Assembly: GCA_965214055.1 (NCBI GenBank)
Contig: OZ243931.1
Span: 2,542,001 to 2,606,000, forward strand
DNA from: WTGA01 sp965214055
GTDB taxonomy: Bacteria > Pseudomonadota > Gammaproteobacteria > Arenicellales > Poriferihabitantaceae
Direction: 5' to 3'
Length of the DNA stretch: 64,000 bases
Shown here: in pieces, positions 1 to 9,109 of the stretch
Layout of the letters: each line of letters opens with the position of its first letter
How positions within the stretch are numbered: position 1 is the first letter of the stretch
Notes under the pieces: model-generated
Databases searched by the model: none
What the model saw: the letters and a program-made list of their open reading frames with translations, nothing else
Told to the model about the DNA's origin: nothing
Position numbers and translations under genes: made by a program

Positions 1-2
1 GA

Positions 3-707
3 TTTGCGGCGGTTCAATTGCTGGAGCAGTGCGGATGCACGGTTTCCGTGCCGCTGCAAAGTTGTTGCGGTCAGCCGGCATACAACAGCGGGGACCAGAA
101 AAAAGCCTCGGAACTGGCCAAGGCGGTCATCCGGACCCTGGAGCCATTCGATGGGATTGTCGTGCCTTCCGGGTCCTGTGCGGCGATGATCCGACATCAT
201 TATCCGCCGTTACTGGAAGCGGAAGGGGGCTGGCACGCACGGGCCCGGGCGGTGGGGGAAAAGACGTTTGAGTTGTCTCAATTTCTGGTGGAGGAAATGG
301 GACTGGACACCGTGCCCGGTGGTCACGCAAAATTCGGAAACCGGAAAGTCACGTACCACGACTCCTGTTCCGGTCTGCGGGAACTGGGCATCCGGGAACA
401 GCCCAGAAAACTTCTTGGGCACTGTTCGGGAATCCAGTTGGAGGAAATGCACAATTCTGAAATCTGCTGCGGTTTCGGGGGGACCTTCTGCGTCAAGTAC
501 CCGGAGATATCCACCCGCATGGCGGACGATAAGATCTCCGGAATCGAAGACACCGGGGCGGAGGTTGTTCTGGGCGGCGACCTGGGATGCCTGATGCAGA
601 TTGCGGGTCGATTGAAAAGGCACGGCAAATCTCCCAGGGTCTATCATTATGCGGAACTGCTGGTGGAGGAACCTTCACACCCCGGTCTCGCAGAAGATAA
701 CGGGTAA
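3..707 (+). CDS. lutA: LutA-type (Fe-S)-binding lactate utilisation protein, 5' truncated by window
   Basis: Cysteine-rich CCG-domain protein of the LutA/YkgE family, one of three subunits (LutABC) that oxidise L-lactate to pyruvate in the cytoplasm. The reading frame is open to the window edge. The first visible residues (FAAVQLLEQCGC) match the family interior, so roughly the first 20 residues lie outside. Visible motifs are SCCGQPAYNSG near the start and a second cysteine set (HDSCSGLRELG, then EICCGFGG), expected to hold Fe-S clusters. It is followed after 10 nt by lutB and then lutC, the standard operon order. Confidence 0.93.
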   Translation, partial: FAAVQLLEQCGCTVSVPLQSCCGQPAYNSGDQKKASELAKAVIRTLEPFDGIVVPSGSCAAMIRHHYPPLLEAEGGWHARARAVGEKTFELSQFLVEEMGLDTVPGGHAKFGNRKVTYHDSCSGLRELGIREQPRKLLGHCSGIQLEEMHNSEICCGFGGTFCVKYPEISTRMADDKISGIEDTGAEVVLGGDLGCLMQIAGRLKRHGKSPRVYHYAELLVEEPSHPGLAEDNG

Positions 708-717
708 CGGCTGAAAA

Positions 718-2160
718 TTGGAAGTCCTGTCCCGAAATTTTGGCCCGGCATCCAGGCGTGCCCTGCTGGATGAAGACCTGCGTGCCGCTCTGGGCCGGGC
801 GGAAGCGGGATTTGTCCATACCCGCAAACGCGAAACCGACAAGCTGTTGAACTTTGAGGAATTCAGGGAATTCGGGGAAGCCATCAAGAACCATGTGTTG
901 GAACACCTGGATCATTACCTGATTGCGTTCGAAAAAAAGGTGGTGGAAAACGGCGGCCAGGTTCACTGGGCGAGCAATGGAGAGGACGCCAATGAACAGA
1001 TTCTCGAGATTTGCAAGCGGGCCAATGCCCGTAAAATCCTCAAGGGAAAGTCCATGGTGTCGGAGGAGGCGGCCACGAACCATTCCCTGGAAGGTCATGG
1101 ATATGAGGTCGTTGAAACGGATTTGGGCGAATATATTATTCAGCTGGCGAAGGAAACCCCCAGCCATATCATTGCTCCGGCCCTGCACAAATCCAAGCAG
1201 GATGTGATTGATTTGTTCCATGATCATCATGCAAAACTGGGGTATGAGGAAAAAGCCCGGGAACGGACCGATATCGTCAACCAGGCGCGCCAGGTGTTGC
1301 GGGACCATTTCTGCAGTGCTGATGTCGGCATCACAGGCAGTAATTTTCTGGTGGCCGAGACGGGTTCCGCCGTCATTGTCACCAACGAAGGGAACGGGGA
1401 CCTCTCGTCCTCCCTTCCCAGGGTGCACATTGTGGTCGCCAGCCTGGAAAAAGTCATCCCGGACCTGGAATCCCTGGGAGGATTTCTTCGGCTGCTGGGC
1501 CGCAGTGCAACGGGGCAGGTGATGTCGGTGTATACCACGGTCTTCAACGGACCCCGGAGAAGCCACGACCTGGATGGGCCGGAAGAGTTTCATGTGGTCC
1601 TTCTGGACAACGGGCGCTCCGGGATTCTCGGTTCGGCATACCAGGATATCCTGCGGTGCATTCGGTGTGGTGCCTGCATGAATCACTGCCCGGTGTATAC
1701 GAGCATTGGCGGACATGCCTATGGCTGGGTCTATCCCGGCCCCATGGGCTCCGTGCTGACGCCACTGTTGGTGGGGCAGGGCCAGGCGGCGGATTTGCCT
1801 TATGCCTGCTCATTGAACGGCCGGTGCGAAACCGTCTGCCCGGTCAATATCCCGTTGCCATCCCTGTTGAGAAAACACCGGACGGACCTGACCGAATCGA
1901 ATCACACCAGCCGCCTGTCCGGGTTATGGATGTGGATCTGGTATCGGCTCGCCAGTTCACCCCGCCGGTACCAGTGGGTGACCAACCTGCTTGGGGAAGG
2001 GCTCCACTGGGTGCAGAAACTCCTGCCCGGACCCAAAAGGGGACGGTTCGGATGGTTACCGTTTGCAGGACCCTGGGTAGCCAGTCGTGATTTTCCGGCT
2101 CCCAGTCGAAAAACATTCCAGAAACAATGGAAAGAGGGCAGGGGTCAAACCAAACCGTGA
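718..2160 (+). CDS. lutB: LutB-type iron-sulfur lactate utilisation protein
   Basis: 480-residue LutB/YkgF family subunit of the L-lactate oxidation complex. The N-terminal two thirds form an LUD domain. The C-terminal part has a bacterial ferredoxin-like pair of cysteine motifs, CIRCGACMNHCP (about residue 311) and CSLNGRCETVCP (about residue 363), for two 4Fe-4S clusters. A stop codon lies in frame at 712, so the start must be TTG 718 or a later codon; TTG 718 gives the normal N-terminus. It lies 10 nt after lutA and overlaps lutC. Confidence 0.95.
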   Translation: MEVLSRNFGPASRRALLDEDLRAALGRAEAGFVHTRKRETDKLLNFEEFREFGEAIKNHVLEHLDHYLIAFEKKVVENGGQVHWASNGEDANEQILEICKRANARKILKGKSMVSEEAATNHSLEGHGYEVVETDLGEYIIQLAKETPSHIIAPALHKSKQDVIDLFHDHHAKLGYEEKARERTDIVNQARQVLRDHFCSADVGITGSNFLVAETGSAVIVTNEGNGDLSSSLPRVHIVVASLEKVIPDLESLGGFLRLLGRSATGQVMSVYTTVFNGPRRSHDLDGPEEFHVVLLDNGRSGILGSAYQDILRCIRCGACMNHCPVYTSIGGHAYGWVYPGPMGSVLTPLLVGQGQAADLPYACSLNGRCETVCPVNIPLPSLLRKHRTDLTESNHTSRLSGLWMWIWYRLASSPRRYQWVTNLLGEGLHWVQKLLPGPKRGRFGWLPFAGPWVASRDFPAPSRKTFQKQWKEGRGQTKP

Positions 2161-2783
2161 ACGCCAGGGAGAAAATTCTGTCCCGGATCCGGATGAAGAC
2201 CGGTCATACGGAAAACCCGGAGACCGGGCGGTCCCGAATCCGGCTGCCCCGGCCGGACTATGGGCCGGGCAGGGAAACCGGCGGCGTGGACCAGTTCGTC
2301 ACCATGCTGGAAAGGGTGCACGGGACCTGGACCCGGCTGGACCGCATGGTACAGGTGCCCGGGGCGGTGGGGGACTGTCTGCAGGAATTCGGCTGTCATC
2401 GGGGAATCGTGGCCGCTCCCCACCCGGTACTGGAATCCTTGGACTGGGCCCACCTGGAAATCGAATACCGGAGGGCGGTCAAAGAGGATGAGGTGTCCGT
2501 GACCCTAGCGTTTGCAGGGATTGCCGAAACGGGAACGGTGGTCCTGGTCTCCTCTCCCCGGTCACCCGTCACCCTGAATTTCCTGCCCGAAATGAACATT
2601 GTGGTTCTCAGGGAAACCTCGCTGGTGCTGACGATGGAAGATTTCTGGCCCCGGGTGAAATCCCAGCCAAGAGCGATTAACTTTATCACCGGCCCATCGA
2701 AAACCGCGGATATCGAACAGACGATTGTCTACGGAGCCCATGGTCCCAGAAAATTTCATGTGTTGATCATTCGGGACAGCTGA
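2127..2783 (+). CDS. lutC: LutC-type LUD domain protein
   Basis: Third subunit of the lactate utilisation complex, a single LUD domain (about 210 residues) without cysteine motifs. Family proteins usually begin just before the AREKIL segment. That points to GTG 2157, which overlaps the lutB stop as GTGA and has a purine-rich AGAGGGCAGGGG upstream. ATG 2127 gives a version 10 residues longer. Either start makes the gene translationally coupled to lutB. No LutR-type regulator or lactate permease is visible in the window. Confidence 0.93.
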   Translation: MERGQGSNQTVNAREKILSRIRMKTGHTENPETGRSRIRLPRPDYGPGRETGGVDQFVTMLERVHGTWTRLDRMVQVPGAVGDCLQEFGCHRGIVAAPHPVLESLDWAHLEIEYRRAVKEDEVSVTLAFAGIAETGTVVLVSSPRSPVTLNFLPEMNIVVLRETSLVLTMEDFWPRVKSQPRAINFITGPSKTADIEQTIVYGAHGPRKFHVLIIRDS

Positions 2784-2976
2784 TCTTTCAGGCGATGGCA
2801 GGCGGTTAATGGTTTGCGGTTCCTGGCGTGGACGATGGCATTCGTTCATCCCCGAACCGGACAGGCTTTCGCGGTCCAGTGGTCATGACCCGAAGGGCAA
2901 TCGGTCTGGTGTCTTCGGTCAATGGTAGTGGGTTTCGGGGGGAGGGTGTACAAAAAACCCGGACCCGTAACCAGAA

Positions 2977-3879
2977 CTAATCCAGATCAACGTTGACCCG
3001 GAACCCTCCCTTGTTGTCCAGGGTGAAATCCCCGTTGGCAACCGCATAGCTCCATTTTGCGCTTCGGCGCAATCCACCCAAGGGGTAGACGTGCACGCCG
3101 GTAATCCCGGAATCGGGATCATTGGCCTGATAATCTGCAAGGTCGGCGACCAGCTTGTCGGGGGTGTTGACCTTCATCAGTTTGGAGACATTTCTCGTCT
3201 GCTTGATTAAAAACTGTATTGAATTGCCAATCCCGCAGGCTTTGGCGTGCATCAGCAGGGTTTTGAGGGTCGCAAGACCCGGAATTCCGATATGTATGGG
3301 CAGTTGGTTGCCCTCGGCCTGCAGCATCCTGTCCCAGGCGATAACGGGTTCGGCTTCAAAGGCAAACTGGGTGACCAGGTACATTTCGGCATCGCTGCGT
3401 TCACTGAAACGGTTTTTCCATTTTACCGCCGCCATAATGGACTCGTCGGTCATGTCCGGGCTGCCTTCCGGATGACCGGCCAAACCGATCCGTTTGATCC
3501 CATGCTTGTCGAACAGTCCGGAATCCAGCAATTGCATGGAACTGGTATACTGGCCAACGGGGGTGTCCACCGCACCGGCGATGCAAAGCACCCAGTCGAT
3601 ACCGGCTTCCCCAACGATCTGCTGCAGGTAATCATTGAAATGCTTTTCGTTTGGAATGCTCCGTGCCGCGAAGTGAGGGACCGGAATGAACCCTTCCTTT
3701 CTCAGCCGTCTTGCAACTGAAATGGTATCGCTGAAATCGGACCCTGGCAGAAACGTGATGTAGACCACCGTGCCGGGTTTCAGATGCTCGCGGAAATCCG
3801 CAATTTTTGCTGCAGACCCCGGGGTGGTTTCTGCGGTAAATCCATTGATAAACTTCTGGATATTGGTTTTCTGGGTCAT
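2977..3879 (-). CDS. Methylenetetrahydrofolate reductase family protein
   Basis: About 300 residues, TIM-barrel MTHFR (MetF-like) family. The family reduces 5,10-methylene-THF to 5-methyl-THF with FAD. Visible family features are PGTVVYITFLPGSDF near the start, an IAGAVDTPVGQ segment and HIGIPGL in the C-terminal half. The open frame extends to 3945, but the ATG at 3879 (MTQKTNIQ) has a GAAAG ribosome site 4 nt upstream and gives family length. It stands alone. It may serve methionine synthesis or catabolism of methyl groups (compare the methyltransferase gene at 36840), and the sequence does not decide between these. Confidence 0.85.
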   Translation of the reverse strand: MTQKTNIQKFINGFTAETTPGSAAKIADFREHLKPGTVVYITFLPGSDFSDTISVARRLRKEGFIPVPHFAARSIPNEKHFNDYLQQIVGEAGIDWVLCIAGAVDTPVGQYTSSMQLLDSGLFDKHGIKRIGLAGHPEGSPDMTDESIMAAVKWKNRFSERSDAEMYLVTQFAFEAEPVIAWDRMLQAEGNQLPIHIGIPGLATLKTLLMHAKACGIGNSIQFLIKQTRNVSKLMKVNTPDKLVADLADYQANDPDSGITGVHVYPLGGLRRSAKWSYAVANGDFTLDNKGGFRVNVDLD

Positions 3880-4226
3880 AATGCTTTCACAGTTCAACAG
3901 GTATGTTCTTGAGGTATGTTCTCGCAATGGTTTGAAAGCCCGCAATCAACCAATCTGCCAGGGACAACTCAAACGGGGCGATTTTATGACAAATGCGCGG
4001 TCCGTTTTGCATTAAATTACCTTCTCCGTGAAAATCTCCGGTTTTTTTTCGAACGGGCCAGCGGACCCGTCGCGAAATTGATCTGCTTGCTCCATTGGCG
4101 TATGATCAACGGCCTACACATAGTGCCTCTCGATCTCATGCCTGCTGAATCAGGATACCCGGTTGGTCTGTCTTTCGCAGTCTGTTTGACGAACGGGGCA
4201 CTCCGAAATCACAGCACGATCGTAGC

Positions 4227-6434
4227 GTGATATTCGCATTCAGGGAAATGGCATCCGAGCTTCGCTCGGACATCCAGTCTGCGAAGACGGTTCCGGCACT
4301 GTCGGCCGGGCTCACCTCCGGCCTTGGGCTGCTCGTTGCCCAGATCGCTTTCGGGAGCTTTATTTTCTCCGGTGCGTTGGCGTCTTATTCCTCCCAGGGC
4401 ATTGGCCTGATTCTGTTTGGAAACTTCGCCGCCTGCCTGCTCATGGCATTGTTGGGAGGTTACCGGGGCACCGTTGCGGGATTGTCGCCGGCACTGGTGA
4501 TCGTCATGGCCACGATTGTCGCCACTCTGGAACTGCAGGGGGAAGCGCTGTTCGTTACCGCAGTCAGTGCACTCATGATCAGTGCCATCGTCACCGGCAT
4601 GTGTTCCCTGATGATCGGACGTTTTCACCTTGCCCACCTGGTGCGTTTCATCCCCTATCCGGTGGCAGCCGGGTTCGTGGCGGGGATTGGAGGCACGGTA
4701 TGCCTGGCGGCCATGTCCCTCATGGGAGCGAAGCTGGAATGGCAGGGGGCTTCCGTGCTTCTGGAGCCAGCCGTACTGTGGACGTGGGCCCCGGGTGTCG
4801 CGTATGGAACCGTACTCTACTTTTCGATCCGGCACTGGAGGAATGCACTGATATTGCCGGTGAGCGTGGTGGTTGCAGTGGCTGCCTACCATTTTGCTCT
4901 CGGCGCCCTCGACATTTCCGGCGACGAGGCCAGAGCGATGGGTTTGCTGCTCACCAGCACGGCGGAAGGCAGTCTGTGGCCAGCGGTGCTTCCGTCCGAT
5001 CTGGTGCATGTGGACTGGACCGCGCTGGCAAACCAGGTACCCGACATGCTGATGCTGGTGCTGGTTGCCTTCATCTGCATCATCCTGAATCTCGCCGGGT
5101 TTGAACTGGCGGCGAATGAGGACCTGGACTGGAACCGGGAGTTTAGGGCATCCGGATGGACCAGTATCGTGGCTGGGTTGGGAGGCGGGACGGTGGCGAC
5201 GCTGATTGTCCCTTCCTCGTTGCGCAGTATGCTCCTCAAGGCCACGACTCGGCTGACCGGGTTGTTCGCTGCCAGTGTCATCGGGGTCGCCTTGTTTTTC
5301 GGTGATGGGATGCTGGAGTTCGTCCCCGCGGCACTCATCGGCAGCATTCTTGTTTTTGCTGGCCTTGTCATGCTGGACGAGGGGCTGGCGAAGAATCGCC
5401 ATCGCCTGCCCTGGACGGAGTACGGCATCATCATCGTGATATTCGTAGTCGTTGTCTTTTTCGGTCTCTTTGAGGGCGTAGCAGTGGGGATGTTGACCTC
5501 TCTTGTATTTTTCGTCGTGCGCCTCAGCCGTGTGGATCCCCTTGAAAGCCGGTTCACCGCCCGTGAACGTCACAGCAACAAGGCCCGTTCGATCCCCGAC
5601 CGCGTGATCCTGTTGGAGGAAGGCACGCGCATCCAGGCCTATCAGCTGTGCGGTTACATCTTTTTCGGCAGTATCAGCCTTCTGACCGATCGCCTCAAAA
5701 AGACCCTGAAGGATTCTTCGCCCCCCGCCTGCTGGATACTGGATTTTACTGCCGTATCCGGCCTGGATTTCTCGGCGGTCAGTGCCCTGTCCCGGACCCT
5801 GCGGACGGCGAACGAGGCGGGGGTCCAGATCGTGCTGAGCGCCGTGTCGGAGCCGTTCCGATCAGGCCTGGAACTCAACCTTCCCGCTTCGGTATTTTCC
5901 TGTCTGGTATTTGAACCGAATCTGGACCGTGCTTTGGAGTACTGCGAGGAAATTGTCATTGAGGGGTGGAAAACGGAGGGTACCGCTGCCGACAGCCGGC
6001 GTACGATTTTGTTGGAACATACCGATGACCTTGAACACCACCTGGAGCGCCTGATTCGTTTCGAGGACCTGGTGGAGGAGATGGAAGCATGGCTCATACC
6101 ATGCGATTACGCTCCCGGTGAGGTCCTGCAAGGCGAAAATACACCGCCGGCAGGACTGCAATTGCTTCTTTTCGGCCGGGCATCGGCCTATGATGGAGCG
6201 AATACGCGCCTCCACCAGTTCAGCCCCGGTGACCCGATTTGGCCTGGGACTGGGTCGGACGCACCGGGGGTCTCGGTGTGTGCGGACGAAGCGTGCCGGA
6301 CGATGATTCTGACTCCGGCCGCCCGGCGTTCGCTCGAGCAGCACGAAGAGCGGTTGGCCCTCAAACTGTATCGATATCTTCTGGTCGGGCATTTTCAGGA
6401 TGAGTCAACTGTTGGCCAGGAGGAATTTACATGA
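4227..6434 (+). CDS. SulP family anion permease with STAS and extra C-terminal domain
   Basis: 735-residue inner-membrane transporter. Residues about 20-430 hold the hydrophobic SulP helices (sulfate, bicarbonate or related anions). Residues about 470-580 form a STAS domain (DFTAVSGLDFSAVSALSR). From about 600 to 720 there is a further domain with the look of a cyclic-nucleotide-binding fold (CDYAPGEVLQGENTPPAGL). Transporters of the YchM type end after STAS, so this is a three-part architecture. The start is GTG 4227, or ATG 4248 with AGGGA close upstream. The substrate cannot be read from sequence. Confidence 0.88.
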   Translation: MIFAFREMASELRSDIQSAKTVPALSAGLTSGLGLLVAQIAFGSFIFSGALASYSSQGIGLILFGNFAACLLMALLGGYRGTVAGLSPALVIVMATIVATLELQGEALFVTAVSALMISAIVTGMCSLMIGRFHLAHLVRFIPYPVAAGFVAGIGGTVCLAAMSLMGAKLEWQGASVLLEPAVLWTWAPGVAYGTVLYFSIRHWRNALILPVSVVVAVAAYHFALGALDISGDEARAMGLLLTSTAEGSLWPAVLPSDLVHVDWTALANQVPDMLMLVLVAFICIILNLAGFELAANEDLDWNREFRASGWTSIVAGLGGGTVATLIVPSSLRSMLLKATTRLTGLFAASVIGVALFFGDGMLEFVPAALIGSILVFAGLVMLDEGLAKNRHRLPWTEYGIIIVIFVVVVFFGLFEGVAVGMLTSLVFFVVRLSRVDPLESRFTARERHSNKARSIPDRVILLEEGTRIQAYQLCGYIFFGSISLLTDRLKKTLKDSSPPACWILDFTAVSGLDFSAVSALSRTLRTANEAGVQIVLSAVSEPFRSGLELNLPASVFSCLVFEPNLDRALEYCEEIVIEGWKTEGTAADSRRTILLEHTDDLEHHLERLIRFEDLVEEMEAWLIPCDYAPGEVLQGENTPPAGLQLLLFGRASAYDGANTRLHQFSPGDPIWPGTGSDAPGVSVCADEACRTMILTPAARRSLEQHEERLALKLYRYLLVGHFQDESTVGQEEFT

Positions 6435-6500
6435 CTTTCCGCAACCGTCAATATATACGATAACTCGTTGTGTTCCTGCCATAAACTACACCATGCAATA

Positions 6501-6528
6501 TTGACAAATTACTCGAATGTAATAGAAT
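6501..6528 (+). promoter_or_regulatory. Sigma-70-type promoter for a short transcript
   Basis: TTGACA (6501-6506, consensus), a 16-nt spacer, then TAGAAT (6523-6528, five of six consensus bases). Transcription would begin near 6535, inside a gene-free stretch. Confidence 0.6.
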
Positions 6529-6534
6529 TGCTTA

Positions 6535-6599
6535 TAACAACACCGAGGTTTTCGTGCCTCGGCCCGACGCCAGTAGCCATTAATGCTGGCGTTTTTTTT
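6535..6599 (+). ncRNA. Candidate ~65-nt small RNA ending in an intrinsic terminator
   Basis: Downstream of the strong promoter at 6501 lie two perfect hairpins: CCGAGG/CCTCGG (6543-6548 with 6557-6562, loop TTTTCGTG) and ACGCCAG/CTGGCGT (6567-6573 with 6586-6592). They are followed by eight T residues (6592-6599). Promoter, structured body and terminator fit within 100 bp and there is no open reading frame, which is the layout of an independent sRNA. No known family was recognised. It could instead be only the terminator of the sulP-like gene plus a chance promoter. Confidence 0.5.
6567..6599 (+). terminator. Rho-independent terminator
   Basis: A 7-bp perfect stem (ACGCCAG/CTGGCGT) with a 12-nt loop, followed immediately by T8. 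Confidence 0.8.
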
Positions 6600-7060
6600 G
6601 CCGATCAGGAAAAGTCCTCATAATCCCTACCTCCACAATTGTCATGGTATCGTTACCGAAGATATCTACCACTTTCACTGCCAGCTTGTGTCATCCTGGT
6701 GAACATTCATAAGCTATGCCAGTCAACTCCAGCATAACTATTCCTACTCCCCATTTCGGTTATGGTAAAAAAACCAGCCTAGACGGTCTTCTTGATACAG
6801 GTATACCGCCGAGGCCATCGCGCTGGGTTGCGATCACCGGTTTTGAAAGACACCCCCACACTCTGTGCCGCCCATCAAAGCCCGGTTTTGGGATAGTGAC
6901 TCCGGCTGAAACTTGGGCAATCTGGCTGCATGGCATGCGAACTGATCGTTATCACACTAAATCCATATGGCAAAAGCTAAAAGTCGGTTCGCACCTCTGG
7001 TCCCCGGTTTGTTTTAGGGAAATCCACTGCCCATCCGGAAATTTGTTCTGGAATTAGAAA
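6600..7060 (+). other. Gene-free stretch before the AEC transporter
   Basis: About 460 bp after the terminator. An open frame at 6716-7057 has no recognisable domain and an untypical composition, and I do not accept it as a gene. Nothing else was recognised. Confidence 0.4.
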
Positions 7061-7927
7061 ATGGAAATTGCGTCCATACTGTTTCCGGTCCTGTTCATCG
7101 TCCTGTTGGGATATTTTTATGCAAGGAAGTTCAAACCCGATATGGATGTCGCCAATGGGCTGGTTTTGCGTGTATTTATTCCCGCACTGGCATTCGATGT
7201 CATTTCAAAAGGAGATTTTCAGGTTCTTTCCTACAGTTGGCTCATCCTTGGCGGCGCGATCGTGGTGCTGGGGTCTGGATTGATTGCGTGGCCGATCGGG
7301 AAACTGTTCCGAATCCCGAAACAGGTGTTTGTACCGACGATGATGTTCAACAATTGCGGGAATCTCGGTTTGCCGATCGCTGTGCTGGCCTTTGGAGAGC
7401 ATGCACTGGAAGCGGCCATCGTGTTGTTCCTGATCAGCAACATCGGTCATTTTACGCTGGGTGTCTACCTGTTTGGTGGAGCCGTATCATGGAAGTCTCT
7501 GGCCTCGACACCTGTCAATCTGGCGACGGCGCTGGCACTGGTTTTCAATTTCAGCGGTGTCCAGGTTCCGGATATTATTCAGTTCCCGATTGCCCTGCTG
7601 GCCCAGGTCGGGATTCCGCTGATGCTGTTCTCCCTTGGGGTACGGATGCTGGATATCAGATTTGATCATTGGAAGGTCGGTGTGATCGGTGGAGTCGTCT
7701 GCCCGGCATCCGGGTTGATCTTTGCATATCTGGCCTCATTGATCCTGCCGCTGGACCAAATGGAGTGGGGGGTGCTGGTATTGTTTTCAGCCTTGCCCCC
7801 GGCCGTGTTGAACTTTCTGTTTGCAGAGCGGTACCACCAGCATCCTGAACTGGTGGCGTCGATCGTACTACTCAGCCATGCCATGGCGATCATTGTATTA
7901 TCAATCGTGCTTTGGTGGCTGATATAG
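7061..7927 (+). CDS. AEC family (auxin efflux carrier-like) transporter
   Basis: 288 residues, almost wholly hydrophobic, with about ten predicted membrane segments in two repeats of five. The N-terminal LFIVLLGYFYARK and the central MMFNNCGNLGLPIAVLAFG are typical of the AEC family (malate, malonate or other organic-acid carriers in bacteria). The GNxGLP motif marks the unwound helix of the transport site. It stands alone, 51 nt before a peroxiredoxin gene. The substrate is unknown. Confidence 0.9.
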   Translation: MEIASILFPVLFIVLLGYFYARKFKPDMDVANGLVLRVFIPALAFDVISKGDFQVLSYSWLILGGAIVVLGSGLIAWPIGKLFRIPKQVFVPTMMFNNCGNLGLPIAVLAFGEHALEAAIVLFLISNIGHFTLGVYLFGGAVSWKSLASTPVNLATALALVFNFSGVQVPDIIQFPIALLAQVGIPLMLFSLGVRMLDIRFDHWKVGVIGGVVCPASGLIFAYLASLILPLDQMEWGVLVLFSALPPAVLNFLFAERYHQHPELVASIVLLSHAMAIIVLSIVLWWLI

Positions 7928-7978
7928 TTCTGGATTGGTGTATCATTCCCCGTTTCCAACTTTTTTCGGGAGGTTTCC

Positions 7979-8461
7979 ATGACAATACAAGTAGGGGATA
8001 GAATTCCCAACGTTTCCATTTCCACCATGACGGCAGATGGGCCGAAAGACATCACAACCGATGAGATATTTTCTGGCAAGAAAGTCGTGATGTTTGCGTT
8101 ACCGGGGGCATTTACTCCGACCTGCTCGGCGGCACATCTGCCAGGATATGTCGTGCATCATGATGCCATCAAGGCCCAGGGCGTGGATACCATCGCCTGC
8201 CTTTCTGTCAATGACGCTTTTGTGATGGGTGCCTGGGGCGATGCACAGAATGTTGAGGACAATATCCTGATGCTGGCCGATGGAAGCGCCTCTCTGACCC
8301 AGGCCATGGGGCTGGAACTGGACTTGACCGGGGCAAATTTTGGTGTTCGCTCCCAGCGATATGCTCTGGTCGCAGAAGACGGGGTGGTTTCCCATTTGAA
8401 TGTGGAAGCCGGTTCAGGGTTTGAGGTCAGCGATGCCGAAACGATTCTAGGATTGCTGTAG
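7979..8461 (+). CDS. Prx5-type peroxiredoxin
   Basis: 160 residues, the standard length of the Prx5 class. The active-site segment PGAFTPTCSAAHLPGY carries the peroxidatic cysteine (about residue 49) with the conserved Pro and Thr. The second conserved region (ADGSASLTQAMGLELDL) and the late Arg (GVRSQRYALV) are present. It reduces hydrogen peroxide and alkyl peroxides in the cytoplasm, usually with glutathione/glutaredoxin or thioredoxin as donor. The ribosome site GGGAGG lies just before ATG 7979. Confidence 0.95.
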   Translation: MTIQVGDRIPNVSISTMTADGPKDITTDEIFSGKKVVMFALPGAFTPTCSAAHLPGYVVHHDAIKAQGVDTIACLSVNDAFVMGAWGDAQNVEDNILMLADGSASLTQAMGLELDLTGANFGVRSQRYALVAEDGVVSHLNVEAGSGFEVSDAETILGLL

Positions 8462-8485
8462 TTTTCGATGGTGTAGCCAATATCG

Positions 8486-9109
8486 GTGAACGATGTATCG
8501 GCACCTGGCGCGATCGTGTTTCCCTCCCGCCGAAAGCGCCTCTGGAGAGGAAAGGTTGGTCGGGTACGAACCACCGACAATTACCGGAAATTTCCCCGGA
8601 ATAAGCTTGATGGGTGCGTGGTACGCGTAATAGACGGAGACAGTCTGATCGCAGATGTACGGGGCTTCGGAAAGCTGAACATCCGTCTTGCCCACATTGA
8701 TACCCCGGAGCACGGACAACTCTGGGGTGAAGAATCGAAACAGGCGCTTGCCCGAATGCTGGATCGTACCAATGCGCAGTTCAGACTGTTGTATCGCGAC
8801 CAGTATGCCCGTGCCGTTGCCGTCGTGTGGTCCGGGAACACGGTAATCAATGAGGAAATGGTGCGGCTTGGTCATGCATGGATCTACGAGCGCTATATTC
8901 CTTCCTTGTACCGCCCTCGTTATCGGGCCTTGATGAAAAAGGCGAAACAATCACGGTCTGGACTGTGGGGAACCGGGTCGGTACCGATCCCACCATGGGA
9001 GTGGCGACAGAAGCCGGCCAGGCCAAGAATGAGATCCGGGAGCAGACTTGTATGGCCAATCATCATGCTGTTCACATTGTTCTTGTTCCTGGCTATATTG
9101 GGGAAATGA
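8486..9109 (+). CDS. Thermonuclease (SNase) family protein with C-terminal membrane anchor
   Basis: 207 residues. The SNase-like fold covers about residues 40-150: VIDGDSL, then RLAHIDTPE with the catalytic Arg and metal-binding Asp, an acidic EES segment, and YRDQYARAVAVV with the second Arg. The last 20 residues (IIMLFTLFLFLAILG) form one membrane helix, so the nuclease domain is probably tethered to the inner membrane. The start codon is GTG 8486. It is 24 nt after the peroxiredoxin gene and could be co-transcribed. Confidence 0.85.
   Translation: MNDVSAPGAIVFPSRRKRLWRGKVGRVRTTDNYRKFPRNKLDGCVVRVIDGDSLIADVRGFGKLNIRLAHIDTPEHGQLWGEESKQALARMLDRTNAQFRLLYRDQYARAVAVVWSGNTVINEEMVRLGHAWIYERYIPSLYRPRYRALMKKAKQSRSGLWGTGSVPIPPWEWRQKPARPRMRSGSRLVWPIIMLFTLFLFLAILGK

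Noticed and set aside
493..1716. 407-codon open frame on the minus strand
   Set aside because: It lies antisense to lutA/lutB, whose proteins are clearly recognisable, and has no domain.
4209..5573. 454-codon minus-strand frame
   Set aside because: It is antisense to the SulP transporter, with histidine- and glutamine-rich text typical of a shadow frame.
6716..7057. 113-codon plus-strand frame before the AEC gene
   Set aside because: No domain, no ribosome site and untypical residue use. Treated as non-coding.
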